Shown here piece by piece: positions 19,055 to 27,908 of a DNA stretch of 64,000 nucleotides (its first letter is position 1; each line of letters starts with the position of its first letter). Source of the DNA: Centipeda flueggei ATCC 43531. Its GTDB lineage: Bacteria; Bacillota; Negativicutes; Selenomonadales; Selenomonadaceae. A program made the position numbers and the translations under genes. The notes under the pieces are model-generated. The model ran no database searches. It was not told the origin of the DNA and saw nothing but the letters and a program-made list of their open reading frames with translations. Where the stretch lies: NCBI RefSeq assembly GCF_000160695.1, contig NZ_GG694010.1, positions 121,371 through 185,370 of the forward strand, written 5' to 3'.

Positions 19055-20344
19055 TTACTCCGTGATATTGTCCACGATAAACTGCGCCGTTTTCTTGCGC
19101 AGAACCGTCGCAGCAAGATCACTGACGCGCCCCTGTTCCTTGATGATCTTCTGAACCTGCTTTGGTGTTGCGCCATAGGAAAGCGCCATGGCATAGACTT
19201 CCTGATCAAGATCCCTTCCATCGACCTTGATATCCTCTGCCTTTGCCACCTCCTCGAGCATGAGGTCAGTGCGCACATTCTTCTCTGCCGTCTCGCGGTA
19301 CTCATCACGGATGCGCGCCATATCAAGACCTGCGTACTGAAGATACTGCTCGAGGCTCATCCCCTGCTGCTCAAGGCGCATCGCCATCTCCTGAATCATC
19401 GCCGTGATGCGGTTCTCAACCATCACCGGCGGGATCTCCATCGTGCAGTTGTCCGTTGCCATGTCAATCGCCTTCGTGCGGCGCTCATTCTCCGCCCGAC
19501 GCGCCGCACTTTCCTGAAGGTTCTTGCGGATGTCCTCACGCAGCTCCGCCAGCGTATCGAACTTGCTCGCCTTCTTGGCAAACGCATCGTCCAGCTCTGG
19601 CAGTTCGCGCGACTTGATGCTGCGCACCGTGCACTTGAAGGCGGCCGCCTTGCCCTTGAGATTCTCCGCATGGTAGTCCTCGGGGAACGTGACGTTCACC
19701 TCACGCTCCTCACCGACCTTCGCGCCGATGAGCTGATCCTCAAACCCCGGGATAAAGGAACCTGAACCGATCTGGAGCGGGTAGTCTTCGCCCTTGCCGC
19801 CCTCGAACGGCACACCGTCTACAAAGCCATCGAAATCGAGCGTGATGAAGTCGTCCTTTTTGACAGCGGCATCTGCGGGGGCATCGATGAGTGTGCCCTG
19901 ATGCTGGCGCATTCCCTCAATCTGACGATCAATGTCTTCCTCAGAAACCGATGCCTCAGGCTTTTCAACCTTGAGTCCCTTATATTCGCCAAGCGTAACC
20001 TCGGGGCGCTGGGTAAACTTCGCCGTAAACACGACATTCTTGCCCTCTTCAAGCGTTACAATGTCGATCTCAGGGCGCGTCACAGGCTCCATATCCTGCT
20101 CCTTCAGTGCCTCATCAAACGCCTTCTGGGCAACAGCCTCAAATGCCTCCTGAAGGATGGCTTCCTTCCCGACAAAATTCTCGACGATCTTGCGGGGGGC
20201 CTTTCCCTTACGGAATCCCGGAATATTCACACGTCCTGCGATACGCTTGGCCGCACCGTCCGTTGCATTCTCCAGCTTTTCCTGCTCCACTTCAATCGTC
20301 AGCGTGACCTCGCGGTTCTCACCATGCTCCGCCGTAACCTTCAT
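19055..20344 (-). CDS. tig: Trigger factor (ribosome-associated chaperone, PPIase)
   Basis: A 429-residue chaperone. The N-terminal ribosome-binding signature is visible as IPGFRKGKAPRK; then comes an FKBP-type prolyl isomerase domain (FITLDFDGFVDGVPFEGG...YPLQIGSGSFIPGFEDQL) and a helical C-terminal domain. The start is the ATG in MKVTAEHG, with AGGAGG about 12 nt upstream; the 35-codon upstream extension is not supported. It is the first gene of tig-clpP-clpX. Confidence 0.96.
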   Translation of the reverse strand: MKVTAEHGENREVTLTIEVEQEKLENATDGAAKRIAGRVNIPGFRKGKAPRKIVENFVGKEAILQEAFEAVAQKAFDEALKEQDMEPVTRPEIDIVTLEEGKNVVFTAKFTQRPEVTLGEYKGLKVEKPEASVSEEDIDRQIEGMRQHQGTLIDAPADAAVKKDDFITLDFDGFVDGVPFEGGKGEDYPLQIGSGSFIPGFEDQLIGAKVGEEREVNVTFPEDYHAENLKGKAAAFKCTVRSIKSRELPELDDAFAKKASKFDTLAELREDIRKNLQESAARRAENERRTKAIDMATDNCTMEIPPVMVENRITAMIQEMAMRLEQQGMSLEQYLQYAGLDMARIRDEYRETAEKNVRTDLMLEEVAKAEDIKVDGRDLDQEVYAMALSYGATPKQVQKIIKEQGRVSDLAATVLRKKTAQFIVDNITE

Positions 20345-20439
20345 TGTATGAAACAACCTCCTGCTTTTTCCTTTGAGAGCGCGCTGCACCCTCCGATCTG
20401 CGGGCATGCAAAGAGAGCATCCTCCGCCATTGTACTTGT

Positions 20440-20468
20440 ATCCTATCACAAAACGCCAAAAATGACAA
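20440..20468 (-). promoter_or_regulatory. Promoter of tig-clpP-clpX
   Basis: TTGTCA, a 17-nt spacer and TAGGAT on the minus strand, leaving a leader of about 90 nt before tig. Confidence 0.5.
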
Positions 20469-20474
20469 GCACAG

Positions 20475-21053
20475 CTATTTCAGTAGCTCCGTCATACGCG
20501 GGAGTGGGTCGGAGAGATCCATGTGTCCTGAAAGAGTCTCTACATCTCTCCCTTCGATCCGAATACGCACCTTCGTTACCTCCGGGAAATCCGTAAGTGT
20601 ATTGACAATCGAGCCAATAAGCATCTCCTCTCCCGTCGATCCGCCATTGAAATTTGTCTGCATTTCCTTAGAGAAATCTGCCACAGCCGTGCCGTTGTTT
20701 ACCGTGACACTGCGCAGCTTTGTTTGCTTCGGGATAATATTCGTCTGCCCCTTCTCCGTCGTCCCTGTAAGCAGTGACTTCAAGGCAGCCGTATACTTAT
20801 CCTCCTTGTCGATCTTCACCGTACGGCTGACTGCAGCGAGCCCCATACCGTCATTTTTCGGGAAGTAGACACGAACCTTCATTTCCTTGGTGTCATTGAC
20901 AGGATGATTCTCTGTACTGGCAGTCTGTGCCGCCTGCGGCTCAGCGGTCGGCGGAGCAGACTTCTTCTCATCCGCACAGCCGGCAGCAAGAAGGAGAACA
21001 ATACACAAAAGCATGCCAAGCATTCGTATGATAAGTTTCGAGCACATAAACAT
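20475..21053 (-). CDS. GerMN-domain lipoprotein
   Basis: A 192-residue predicted lipoprotein: hydrophobic signal with lipobox LAAGC (Cys26), a low-complexity Pro/Ala/Thr linker, then one GerMN (Germane) domain from about residue 60 (MKVRVYFPKNDGMGLAAVSRTV ... TVNNGTAVADFSKEM). GerMN domains occur in GerM-type spore-envelope proteins and in LpqB-like lipoproteins, and are linked to peptidoglycan-associated functions. The start with GGGGAGAG 8 nt upstream is preferred to the ATG that overlaps the amidase stop. It follows the amidase gene, which suggests a shared cell-wall role. Confidence 0.83.
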   Translation of the reverse strand: MFMCSKLIIRMLGMLLCIVLLLAAGCADEKKSAPPTAEPQAAQTASTENHPVNDTKEMKVRVYFPKNDGMGLAAVSRTVKIDKEDKYTAALKSLLTGTTEKGQTNIIPKQTKLRSVTVNNGTAVADFSKEMQTNFNGGSTGEEMLIGSIVNTLTDFPEVTKVRIRIEGRDVETLSGHMDLSDPLPRMTELLK

Positions 21054-21070
21054 TTCAGATTCTCTCCCCA

Positions 21071-22147
21071 TTACTCAAAATAGCGCGCAACTGCACGAAA
21101 GAGTGCCTGTGCCAGCGTCTCCTGATAGGCAGCATCCGCCAGCAGTTTCTCCTCCTCCGGATTCGAAATGAAACCAAGCTCCACGAGGGAAGCAGGTATC
21201 GCGGAGTGCCGCAGGACATAGAACCGCGCATCCTTTACCCCGCGGTTATAGAGACCGCCGGCCGCCGCGAGTTCCTCATTCAGCAGCACAGCAAAGCGCT
21301 CATCCTCATCTGTCTTCGGATAGTAGTAGGTCTCCATCCCGTTGGCATCTGGATTGGAAAACGAATTGCAGTGCACCGAAAGGAAAAGCTCCGCCTCCTC
21401 ATGAGCCGCCCCCACATCTACGCGTGCCTGCAGCTCACGTGATGCCGAACTGCCCGCATAGGCGACATCAACATCGTCGGTTCGTGTCATAATAACGTGT
21501 GCACCAGCCTTGGTCAAAAGCTCCTTCGTACGCGCTGCAACGGCAAGTGCCACATCCTTTTCACATACGCCTGAAGGACCGATTGCCCCTGAATCACTGC
21601 CGCCATGTCCGGGATCAATGACCACCGTATGTCCCATGACCGCTCTGCTGAGCGTGTCATCGACATCCGCAAAGATGTCGATGACAAGGCGTTCCGTATT
21701 TTTGGCGCGGCCTTCCCCTGGTACGGTATACATACGATAGGCATCCGCACCGCGGAGATCATGCCCTGCATAGATTCGTAGTGCCGCACGATGATTCTCG
21801 CGCGGAATAACGACAAGCCGCTGCAGCACCGCTCCATCCAAGGCGATCTCATGCGGAAGATGCTCATCCAACGCAACGTCCTCCAGCTCGACCAGCAGCT
21901 GATGGTCCGCATGATACCGCTCCGATGGAGCGTAGTGCAGTCCCGGCTTCTTTACGGTGATTTCAATGCGCTGGGCTGCGCGTCCGTCCACCTCCACCGC
22001 ATGGCTTTCAATGCCCGTAACGCGATGTGTGCCGCCGCTTCGCGCCTCTCCCATTCCGCCGAGGAGAAACAGCAGGCAGACAAAAACCGCTGCGGCAAGC
22101 AGCGGTCGCATCCACAGATGACCCCTGTTATCGATCGTCAATGCCAA
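21071..22147 (-). CDS. N-acetylmuramoyl-L-alanine amidase (AMIN + Amidase_3)
   Basis: A 358-residue exported zinc amidase. It has an N-terminal signal (MRPLLAAAVFVCLLFLL), an AMIN-like beta domain (about 40-165) and a catalytic Amidase_3 domain from VVIDPGHGGSDSGAIG. The Zn and catalytic residues are the His of DPGHGG, the Glu of GVCEKDV, the His of LSVHCNSF and the Glu of LVELGFISNPEE. It cleaves stem peptides from peptidoglycan. The first codon is TTG at 22147 after a G-rich stretch; an ATG at 22111 with AGGGG 10 nt upstream is an equally good start. It lies 13 nt after the DUF3006 gene. Confidence 0.93.
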   Translation of the reverse strand: MALTIDNRGHLWMRPLLAAAVFVCLLFLLGGMGEARSGGTHRVTGIESHAVEVDGRAAQRIEITVKKPGLHYAPSERYHADHQLLVELEDVALDEHLPHEIALDGAVLQRLVVIPRENHRAALRIYAGHDLRGADAYRMYTVPGEGRAKNTERLVIDIFADVDDTLSRAVMGHTVVIDPGHGGSDSGAIGPSGVCEKDVALAVAARTKELLTKAGAHVIMTRTDDVDVAYAGSSASRELQARVDVGAAHEEAELFLSVHCNSFSNPDANGMETYYYPKTDEDERFAVLLNEELAAAGGLYNRGVKDARFYVLRHSAIPASLVELGFISNPEEEKLLADAAYQETLAQALFRAVARYFE

Positions 22148-22160
22148 TCTCGCCCCCCAT

Positions 22161-22361
22161 TCAGCCTTTCAGCAGCTCCAGTGCCTCATCCTCAGCGGCA
22201 TCCGTTGCCGCCGCGTCGCGCTCTATCGCCAGCTTCAGATAGTCGCCCTCTGCCGCATCATTCGGCAGGAACGCACGCGGAAAATTCACCTTGACCATGG
22301 AATCTCCGAGGAGAAGCACGGCAAGATCTCCTTCGAACCGATCCAGATACGCAGAAATCAT
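22161..22361 (-). CDS. DUF3006-type small protein
   Basis: A 66-residue protein that matches my memory of DUF3006: an SH3-like beta start AYLDRFEGDLAVLLLGD, an acidic segment, and an Ala/Asp/Glu-rich tail. DUF3006 genes are repeatedly found beside ComEC-type metallo-beta-lactamase genes, and this one overlaps such a gene by 4 nt, which supports the assignment. Function unknown. Confidence 0.75.
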   Translation of the reverse strand: MISAYLDRFEGDLAVLLLGDSMVKVNFPRAFLPNDAAEGDYLKLAIERDAAATDAAEDEALELLKG

Positions 22362-23269
22362 TGTTTCTCTCCTCTCTCCGGCGTAATATGGTAGTCCTTG
22401 CCATCGCTCGTGAGTGTAATGGTGCCATTCTCCGCCGTCACATAAATATCCAGATCCATGGCATGGTACTTTTTCATCGTTTCCTTATGCGGGTGACCAT
22501 AGTCGTTGTTCACGCCGCAGGAAATGAGTACCGCCGCAGGACGGACGGCACGCAGGAAATCTGCCGAGGAGGAGGTCTTACTGCCATGATGCCCTGCCTT
22601 GAGGACGGTGCTCTGCACCTCTCCCTGCCCGCCGGCAAGGACGTCCTGCTCCTCTTTCTTTTCTGCATCGCCCGTAAACATCATGGAGAAATCGCCAAAG
22701 ACAAGACGTCCGACGACGGACTCGTTGTTCGGATCGTGCTTATAGCCCTTGACACTGCCCTGCTGAACAAGCGATGCCGATGGAGCGAGCACCTCAAATA
22801 CCGCTCCGCCGCCGAGATCCACGCGATCCCCCGTACAGAGTCCCTTGCGTGCAATCCCCTTCGCCTTCAGTTGTTTCATATAGCCAATGTAGACGCGCGA
22901 CGTTGACGGCATCCCATTGTCATAGACCATGCCGATGGGATACGTATCGATCAGCATCTCCATCCCGCCGATGTGATCGGCATGGGGATGTGTCAGGATC
23001 ACCGCATCGATTTTTTTGACCCCGGCCTTGTCCAGTTCGGCACGAAGCTTATCCCGTTCGTCCAGATCGCCCGTGTCAATGAGGACATTCTGCGTCTCGG
23101 TCTGAATGAGGATGGCATCCCCCTGACCGACATCAAGCATCTTAACGGTAATTGAGCCCTGCTGCGCCGCTTGCTCTGCCGGGGCACCGCGAAAGGCTCC
23201 CGTACAGCCGCCAAGAAAGACGGAAGTCAAAAGAAGCAGACTCACGAAAAGTGAAAGTCGGTACCTCAT
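22358..23269 (-). CDS. ComEC/Rec2-like metallo-beta-lactamase lipoprotein
   Basis: About 303 residues: lipoprotein signal with LGGC (Cys22), then a metallo-beta-lactamase fold close to the ComEC C-terminal domain (MLDVGQGDAILIQT, LTHPHADHIGGM, FTGDAEKKEE, KAGHHGSKTSSS, ISCGVNNDYGHPH). It lacks the ComEC membrane channel, so it is a stand-alone exported hydrolase, possibly a nuclease or phosphodiesterase. The start ATG has AGGAGG 11 nt upstream; a GTG two codons earlier is closer to that site (5 nt) and possible. It is followed by DUF3006 and the amidase. Confidence 0.85.
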   Translation of the reverse strand: MRYRLSLFVSLLLLTSVFLGGCTGAFRGAPAEQAAQQGSITVKMLDVGQGDAILIQTETQNVLIDTGDLDERDKLRAELDKAGVKKIDAVILTHPHADHIGGMEMLIDTYPIGMVYDNGMPSTSRVYIGYMKQLKAKGIARKGLCTGDRVDLGGGAVFEVLAPSASLVQQGSVKGYKHDPNNESVVGRLVFGDFSMMFTGDAEKKEEQDVLAGGQGEVQSTVLKAGHHGSKTSSSADFLRAVRPAAVLISCGVNNDYGHPHKETMKKYHAMDLDIYVTAENGTITLTSDGKDYHITPERGEKQ

Positions 23270-23295
23270 ACGCACAGCTGCCTCCTTCTGACAGA

Positions 23296-24630
23296 TCACG
23301 AACGCAGCGCCAGATTGATAAGGAATGCGATTGAAACGAGATACATAATCCAACTGACCTTCTTATACTGTCCGGCAAAGAGTTTCATGATGGTATAGCT
23401 GATAAATCCGAACGCAAAGCCGTTGGCAATACTCGACGTAAGCGGCATCATGATAATTGTGAGAAACGCAGGCAGTGCATTCGTGAAGTCGGAAAAATCG
23501 ATTTTCCCGACCTCGGACATAAGCAGTGCGCCGACAAGAATGAGGGCAGGTGCTGTCGCAAACGCCGGCACCAAGCCGATCAGCGGGGTAAAGAGCAGTG
23601 CAGCAAGGAAAAGCACACCTGCCGCCACAGCCGTCAATCCCGTTCGCCCGCCGGCAGTAATTCCGGCAGCACTCTCAATGTAGGATGTGACCGTCGATGT
23701 TCCAAACACAGCAGAAACCATCGTGCCGACAGCATCCGTTGTCAGTGCCTTGTCAATATTTTCGATATGCCCATCAGGACGAATCATTTTCGCCTTTGTT
23801 GTCAGACCAATCAGTGTCCCCATATTATCGAACAACTCTACCACGGTGAACGTAAAGATGATCGAGATGAGACCGTAGTGCCATGCGCCCACCAGATCGA
23901 GCTGACCGAACGTCTCCCCCATATGGGGGAGCGAGGTGCTCACCACATCCGTAATCCCCTGCGGTGCCGGCGTCATGCCAAGTGCCATCGCAAGGAGTGT
24001 CGTTACAAAGATGCCGATAAGGATTGATCCATGGACATTACGTGCCATAAGCGCCGCCGTAAAAAGGAGTCCAAAGAGCGAAAGAAGTGTCGTCGGAGCG
24101 GTCACGTGTCCCAGAGAGACATACGTCGCGGAATTCTCCACAATCAGCCCCGTCCCCTTCAAACCGATGAAGGCAATAAAAAGTCCGATGCCGACACTAA
24201 TGGCAAGCTTCAGATCACGCGGCACCGCATTGATGATCGCCTGACGAATGCCGCCGACCGTCAGAATGAGGAAAAGAACCCCTGAAAAGAACACCGCACC
24301 CAGAGCAACGGTCCAGTGCAGTCCAAGAACACCACAGACATAATAGGCAAAGAACGCATTCAGTCCCATGCCAGGTGCAAGGGCAACAGGATAGTTGGCA
24401 AATACCCCCATTGCCAAAGAGGCGAGTGCAGCAATCCAAATGGTTGAAGCGATGGCTGCCTCTTTGGGAATTCCTGCATCTGCAAGAATATTGGGATTAA
24501 CAAACAGAATATACGCCATTGCAATGAATGTGGTCACGCCTGCGAGCAATTCCGTACGTACGGTCGACCCCTTTTCACGCACTTTGAAGAATCGTTCGAC
24601 AAAGGACGGCGGCGTTCCCTGCATCTCCAT
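23296..24630 (-). CDS. NCS2-family purine permease (AzgA/PbuG-like)
   Basis: A 444-residue integral membrane transporter with about 12-14 hydrophobic segments. AzgA-branch motifs are visible: ELLAGVTTFIAMAYILFVNP at the start, NYPVALAPGMGLNAFFAYYV, and VELFDNMGTLIGLTTKAKM. It imports adenine, guanine or hypoxanthine by proton symport; the exact purine cannot be read from sequence. The RBS is AAGGAG. Its stop is 26 nt before the next lipoprotein gene. No purine riboswitch is seen upstream; a tRNA-Ser gene precedes it. Confidence 0.9.
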   Translation of the reverse strand: MEMQGTPPSFVERFFKVREKGSTVRTELLAGVTTFIAMAYILFVNPNILADAGIPKEAAIASTIWIAALASLAMGVFANYPVALAPGMGLNAFFAYYVCGVLGLHWTVALGAVFFSGVLFLILTVGGIRQAIINAVPRDLKLAISVGIGLFIAFIGLKGTGLIVENSATYVSLGHVTAPTTLLSLFGLLFTAALMARNVHGSILIGIFVTTLLAMALGMTPAPQGITDVVSTSLPHMGETFGQLDLVGAWHYGLISIIFTFTVVELFDNMGTLIGLTTKAKMIRPDGHIENIDKALTTDAVGTMVSAVFGTSTVTSYIESAAGITAGGRTGLTAVAAGVLFLAALLFTPLIGLVPAFATAPALILVGALLMSEVGKIDFSDFTNALPAFLTIIMMPLTSSIANGFAFGFISYTIMKLFAGQYKKVSWIMYLVSIAFLINLALRS

Positions 24631-24680
24631 AAAAGCATCTCCTTAAACTAAAAAAGCCCGACGCAGGCCAGGTATAAAAA

Positions 24681-24771
24681 TGGCGGAGTGGGAGAGATTC
24701 GAACTCTCGCAGCGGTTACCCACTCTAACGATTTAGCAAACCGTCCTCTTCAGCCTCTTGAGTACCACTCC
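24681..24771 (-). tRNA. tRNA-Ser (anticodon GCU)
   Basis: A class II tRNA of 91 nt including an encoded CCA. The acceptor stem GGAGTGG pairs with CCACTCC, the discriminator is G, the anticodon loop is TTTGCTAAA (GCU, reads AGC/AGU), the long variable arm is that of a serine tRNA, and the T arm has GTTCGAATC. A consensus promoter lies upstream and a short GC stem with T6 lies downstream. Confidence 0.95.
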
Positions 24772-24805
24772 ATATTCACTTCACGCTATCACTGCGACAG
24801 ATGTT

Positions 24806-24834
24806 ATATTAACAGATGGATTCTAGCTTGTCAA
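24806..24834 (-). promoter_or_regulatory. Promoter of tRNA-Ser
   Basis: Minus-strand TTGACA, a 17-nt spacer and TAATAT, 34 nt before the mature tRNA 5' end. Confidence 0.7.
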
Positions 24835-24845
24835 GACAAAAATAA

Positions 24846-24884
24846 GGACTGCCATACGAAGTGAAGGATTCCGTACAACAGTCC
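24846..24884 (-). terminator. Terminator of the 78-residue-repeat protein gene
   Basis: A stem of about 15 bp with G-U pairs (GGACTG...GTACGGAA against TTCGTATGGCAGTCC), followed on the minus strand by TTATTTTTG. Confidence 0.7.
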
Positions 24885-24897
24885 ACCATCATCTTGC

Positions 24898-25545
24898 TCA
24901 CGCCTTGATATCAAGATTGCTTCCGACATTCTGAGGAGCACGTGGGCTGACCGCATAGGCGGCCTTGGCCTGCTCCATGCGCTGACTCGTTGCCTGCGCA
25001 CCATTCTGCTGAGCCTCACGAAGCGCACGCTGAAAGCGGCTTGTTCCGATCATCGCAGGATCCAAATTCTGCGCGGTCTGCTGTGTGGCACGTGAGGACA
25101 CTTGCTCGGCAGTCCGCACGATCGTCCGCTGTGTCTGCTGGAACTCACTGGTACCCGCCTTCGTACTCGAACCGAACTTCGAGTCGCTCATGACGGATCT
25201 GACCACATCCATCTTGGCCTGTGTTGCCTGCGCCCCCATCTGTTGTGCCGAACGGTTCGAACGCTGAAATGCACTCGTTCCGAGAGCAGCAGGATCCATA
25301 TTGCGTTCTGACTGCTGCGTTGCGCGCGAGGTGCTCTGCTCCGCCACGCGAATCACATGATCCTGTGTCTGCTGAAATTTGCTTGTCCCCGCTTTGGTGC
25401 CGGAGCCAAATTTCGAGTCGCCGGTGACCGCCTTGACCTCGTTCATCTTAGCCTGTGTCGCTTCACCGCCAATGCGGTGAATTTCACGGTTCGATTGTTG
25501 AAACAGGCTCGAACCAAAGCCTCCTCCAACGGCTGATATAGCCAT
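24898..25545 (-). CDS. Tandem-repeat protein (78-residue unit), unknown function
   Basis: A 215-residue Ser/Thr/Gln/Ala-rich protein with no signal peptide and no Cys or Trp. A 78-residue unit is repeated about 2.3 times: ATQAKM at 29 and 107, DSKFGS at 43 and 121, RATQQ at 74 and 152, DPA at 84 and 162. A shorter motif G(T/S)SxFQ recurs at residues 11, 53, 89, 131 and 167, with spacing alternating 42 and 36. The start is the ATG with GGAGGG 7 nt upstream. It has its own promoter and terminator and lies just after fliK-flgD. I do not recognise the family; a flagellum-associated or cytoplasmic filament-like protein is speculation. Confidence 0.8.
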   Translation of the reverse strand: MAISAVGGGFGSSLFQQSNREIHRIGGEATQAKMNEVKAVTGDSKFGSGTKAGTSKFQQTQDHVIRVAEQSTSRATQQSERNMDPAALGTSAFQRSNRSAQQMGAQATQAKMDVVRSVMSDSKFGSSTKAGTSEFQQTQRTIVRTAEQVSSRATQQTAQNLDPAMIGTSRFQRALREAQQNGAQATSQRMEQAKAAYAVSPRAPQNVGSNLDIKA

Positions 25546-25604
25546 TATGGATCCCTCCATTCCTTCTCTTCATCCCATATTCCCTTGGGATGTTGCGCGC
25601 CCCC

Positions 25605-25633
25605 ATTATAAGCGATGGATATTCATCATGCAA
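25605..25633 (-). promoter_or_regulatory. Promoter of the repeat-protein gene
   Basis: Minus-strand TTGCAT, a 17-nt spacer and a perfect TATAAT, about 60 nt before the start codon. The leader contains a small CATCCC/GGGATG hairpin before the RBS. Confidence 0.6.
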
Positions 25634-25691
25634 GAAGAAAAGGACAGGATGACGCCTCTACGACTCCATGCTGCCCCCTGATCATTACTTT

Positions 25692-26216
25692 TTATGCCGT
25701 AGCTGCTTTTAGCCGACCGACACGCACCACTTCGGAGATCTGCACCTTGTGCGACTGTCCATTGACATCGGCGATAATGCTCGGCGCACCGTCTGTGATG
25801 CTCACGCCGATAACTTTGCCTTCAAAGTTCTGCTTCGTTACAGCACCATCTTTGCCCTTTGTCTCTGTAATCCACTGAATTGGCTGTCCAATCATCGAAC
25901 TGAGCTGACCGATCAACACCGAAGAATCGATGTTGTCAACGATCTTGCTGACCTTCTCCAGCCCCTTGGAAACGTTCGTCATCTGCTCAAGTGCCGAGAA
26001 CTGCGCCAGCTGCGAAAGATACTCGGCGTTATCCTGCGGATTGAGGGGATCCTGGTAGCGCATCTGCGTTACAAGCAGCTGCAGGAATGCGTCCTTGCCA
26101 AGTGCACTGTTATCCTTGCTGGCAGCCTTTGCCTGATTCTGTGCCTTCTCATAGTCGGACACCTTCTGAACGACACCGCCGACATTGATCGTATTCAAAG
26201 GATTTGTACTAGCCAC
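25692..26216 (-). CDS. flgD: Flagellar hook assembly scaffold FlgD
   Basis: A 174-residue hook-capping protein. The N-terminal FlgD signature LGKDAFLQLLVTQMRYQDPLNPQDNAEYLSQLAQFSALEQM is unmistakable, and the C-terminal half is a short beta domain (GKVIGVSITDGAPSIIADVNGQ). It caps the growing hook and is exported by the flagellar type III apparatus. It follows fliK by 21 nt. No other hook genes (flgE, TIGR02530 protein) are nearby, so this pair is separated from any main flagellar operon. Confidence 0.96.
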   Translation of the reverse strand: MASTNPLNTINVGGVVQKVSDYEKAQNQAKAASKDNSALGKDAFLQLLVTQMRYQDPLNPQDNAEYLSQLAQFSALEQMTNVSKGLEKVSKIVDNIDSSVLIGQLSSMIGQPIQWITETKGKDGAVTKQNFEGKVIGVSITDGAPSIIADVNGQSHKVQISEVVRVGRLKAATA

Positions 26217-26237
26217 AATAATTCCTCCTCACCCTGC

Positions 26238-27884
26238 TCAGACGCGATAGTCTACGCCTTCCGCGGCAACATTTCCTCTGCTCTCCTGCGTCGTTGACGG
26301 CGCAGTTCCCTCAGCAGCATCCACATCGAGATAGTCATCGGCATCCCCACTCGCATAGGAATGTACCTCTCCGCGACTGCTCTGCTGCTGCCATGCTTCC
26401 TGGCCCTGCCCTTGCGGCATCTGCCCATCGGCAAGACCAGTATAAACACCGACACGATCAACCTTGATCCCCTGCGTGTTCAGTTCCTGCCGCAGCTGGA
26501 CGAGGGAATTCTCTATCACGCTGCGCACGTGGGCATTATCACTGTGGAAGGACGCCTGCACGGCACCGTCAGCACCGACGGCAACGCGCAGGGTCAGTTC
26601 ACCGAGATGCTCCGGCTTCAATCGAATGACCATCTGTGTATCCGTCATCGTACGCAGAAGGCGTGCCTGCTCCACAATCTGACGCGGGATCTCGTAATCC
26701 GTCTGTGGGCGCTGCGGAGTTTCAGGAACCGGTGGAGCCTGCACATCCTGCACAGGCTGCTGCGCAGGAGCCTGCATCGACATCACTTGCGCCGGTGTTG
26801 GCTGGACTGCCGGGGCTTCGGCTGCACGTACTGCAGTCTCAAAGGGCACACCGCCGCGCAGCGCATCGGTCTGTGCTTCACTCTGCATTGGGTGTTGTTC
26901 CTGCTGTGCATCTTCTGCCATATTTTGCTGCATGGCGTCATGACGCATCGTACGCTGGGCAAGAACATCAAGGGGGCTGACCGGCTCAGCGACGGTCTTC
27001 GTTGTCAGATTCTCCCCGACTAAATCAGCGGCACGCTTTCCCTGCCCCTGCACAAGCGTCTGCTGTGCGGCAGCCGTCATCTGTACCGCAGGAACGGCTG
27101 ACGGCTGCACGTTCTGCGTCGTCTGTTCTGATGATACGGAAGGAACAGGCTCAGACACAGATGTCATTTGATCCTGAAGCGCAGCCCGCAGCTGTGCCGG
27201 CATCGCTGCATCAAGTGCAACGAGACGCGCAAGCGCTGCAGCAGGTGCAGTCTGCACAGGGGCGGAATCTGTCGATTCCAAGGCAAGCGGTTCCCCTGAA
27301 AGCGCCAAAAGGAAATTCTTGCTTTTCTCTCCTGCCTCGGGCATCTGCTGAAGAAGATTCTGTACCGTTGTCTGCAGCTTATCATCGCTAAGCTGATCCG
27401 CCGTCAGATCGTAGCGCTTGAGAATATCCGACAATGCCGCGGGAAGTTCTTCTTCCGCGCCCGTGTGGTTCACAAGTGCCGCATTCACATCCACCTGCAG
27501 GAGTGACGCAAGTACAGCAGCCGCCGCACTTGTGTCTGCATCCTTGTCCTCTGCGGAGATTTCTTTTAAAGCATCAGTCTTCCCCTTCTCTGTGGAATCT
27601 GACGCTGCTTTCTTCACATCCTGTGCGTCCTGCGCAGACCCGTTGTTCTGCGCCGCCGCAGGCTTACCCTGCACGGCATCAGCGGAACCATTGTTGGTCT
27701 GGATCTTGGTCGCATTGGCAGTCATTCCCTTTTTCTGCAGTGCGCCCATCGTATCGCTGAACGTATTCTTCCCTGAGGCTGTCTGCGTACGGCTGGCCGC
27801 CGACACATTGCGTGCACCCTGCACACCCGTCCCGGCCGACGTTCCATCCGCGGTCGATACCGCCATAAGATTCCCGGCATTCAT
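26238..27884 (-). CDS. fliK: Flagellar hook-length control protein FliK
   Basis: A 548-residue protein with a long, low-complexity Gln/Ala/Ser/Thr-rich N-terminal region (the molecular ruler) and a C-terminal Flg_hook domain around residues 400-480 (MVIRLKPEHLGELTLRVAVG..GAVQASFHSDNAHVRSVIENSLVQLR). It measures hook length and switches export specificity. The RBS is AGAGGTGAT. A sigma-28-like promoter overlaps the end of radA just upstream. Confidence 0.93.
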   Translation of the reverse strand: MNAGNLMAVSTADGTSAGTGVQGARNVSAASRTQTASGKNTFSDTMGALQKKGMTANATKIQTNNGSADAVQGKPAAAQNNGSAQDAQDVKKAASDSTEKGKTDALKEISAEDKDADTSAAAAVLASLLQVDVNAALVNHTGAEEELPAALSDILKRYDLTADQLSDDKLQTTVQNLLQQMPEAGEKSKNFLLALSGEPLALESTDSAPVQTAPAAALARLVALDAAMPAQLRAALQDQMTSVSEPVPSVSSEQTTQNVQPSAVPAVQMTAAAQQTLVQGQGKRAADLVGENLTTKTVAEPVSPLDVLAQRTMRHDAMQQNMAEDAQQEQHPMQSEAQTDALRGGVPFETAVRAAEAPAVQPTPAQVMSMQAPAQQPVQDVQAPPVPETPQRPQTDYEIPRQIVEQARLLRTMTDTQMVIRLKPEHLGELTLRVAVGADGAVQASFHSDNAHVRSVIENSLVQLRQELNTQGIKVDRVGVYTGLADGQMPQGQGQEAWQQQSSRGEVHSYASGDADDYLDVDAAEGTAPSTTQESRGNVAAEGVDYRV

Positions 27885-27908
27885 CTACACATCACCTCTT
27901 CAATTTCT

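Noticed and set aside
24898-25545. CRISPR-like or tandem DNA array
   Set aside because: The regular pattern is in a coding frame with a 78-codon period and diverged copies, not short identical repeats with spacers. No CRISPR array was seen anywhere in the window.
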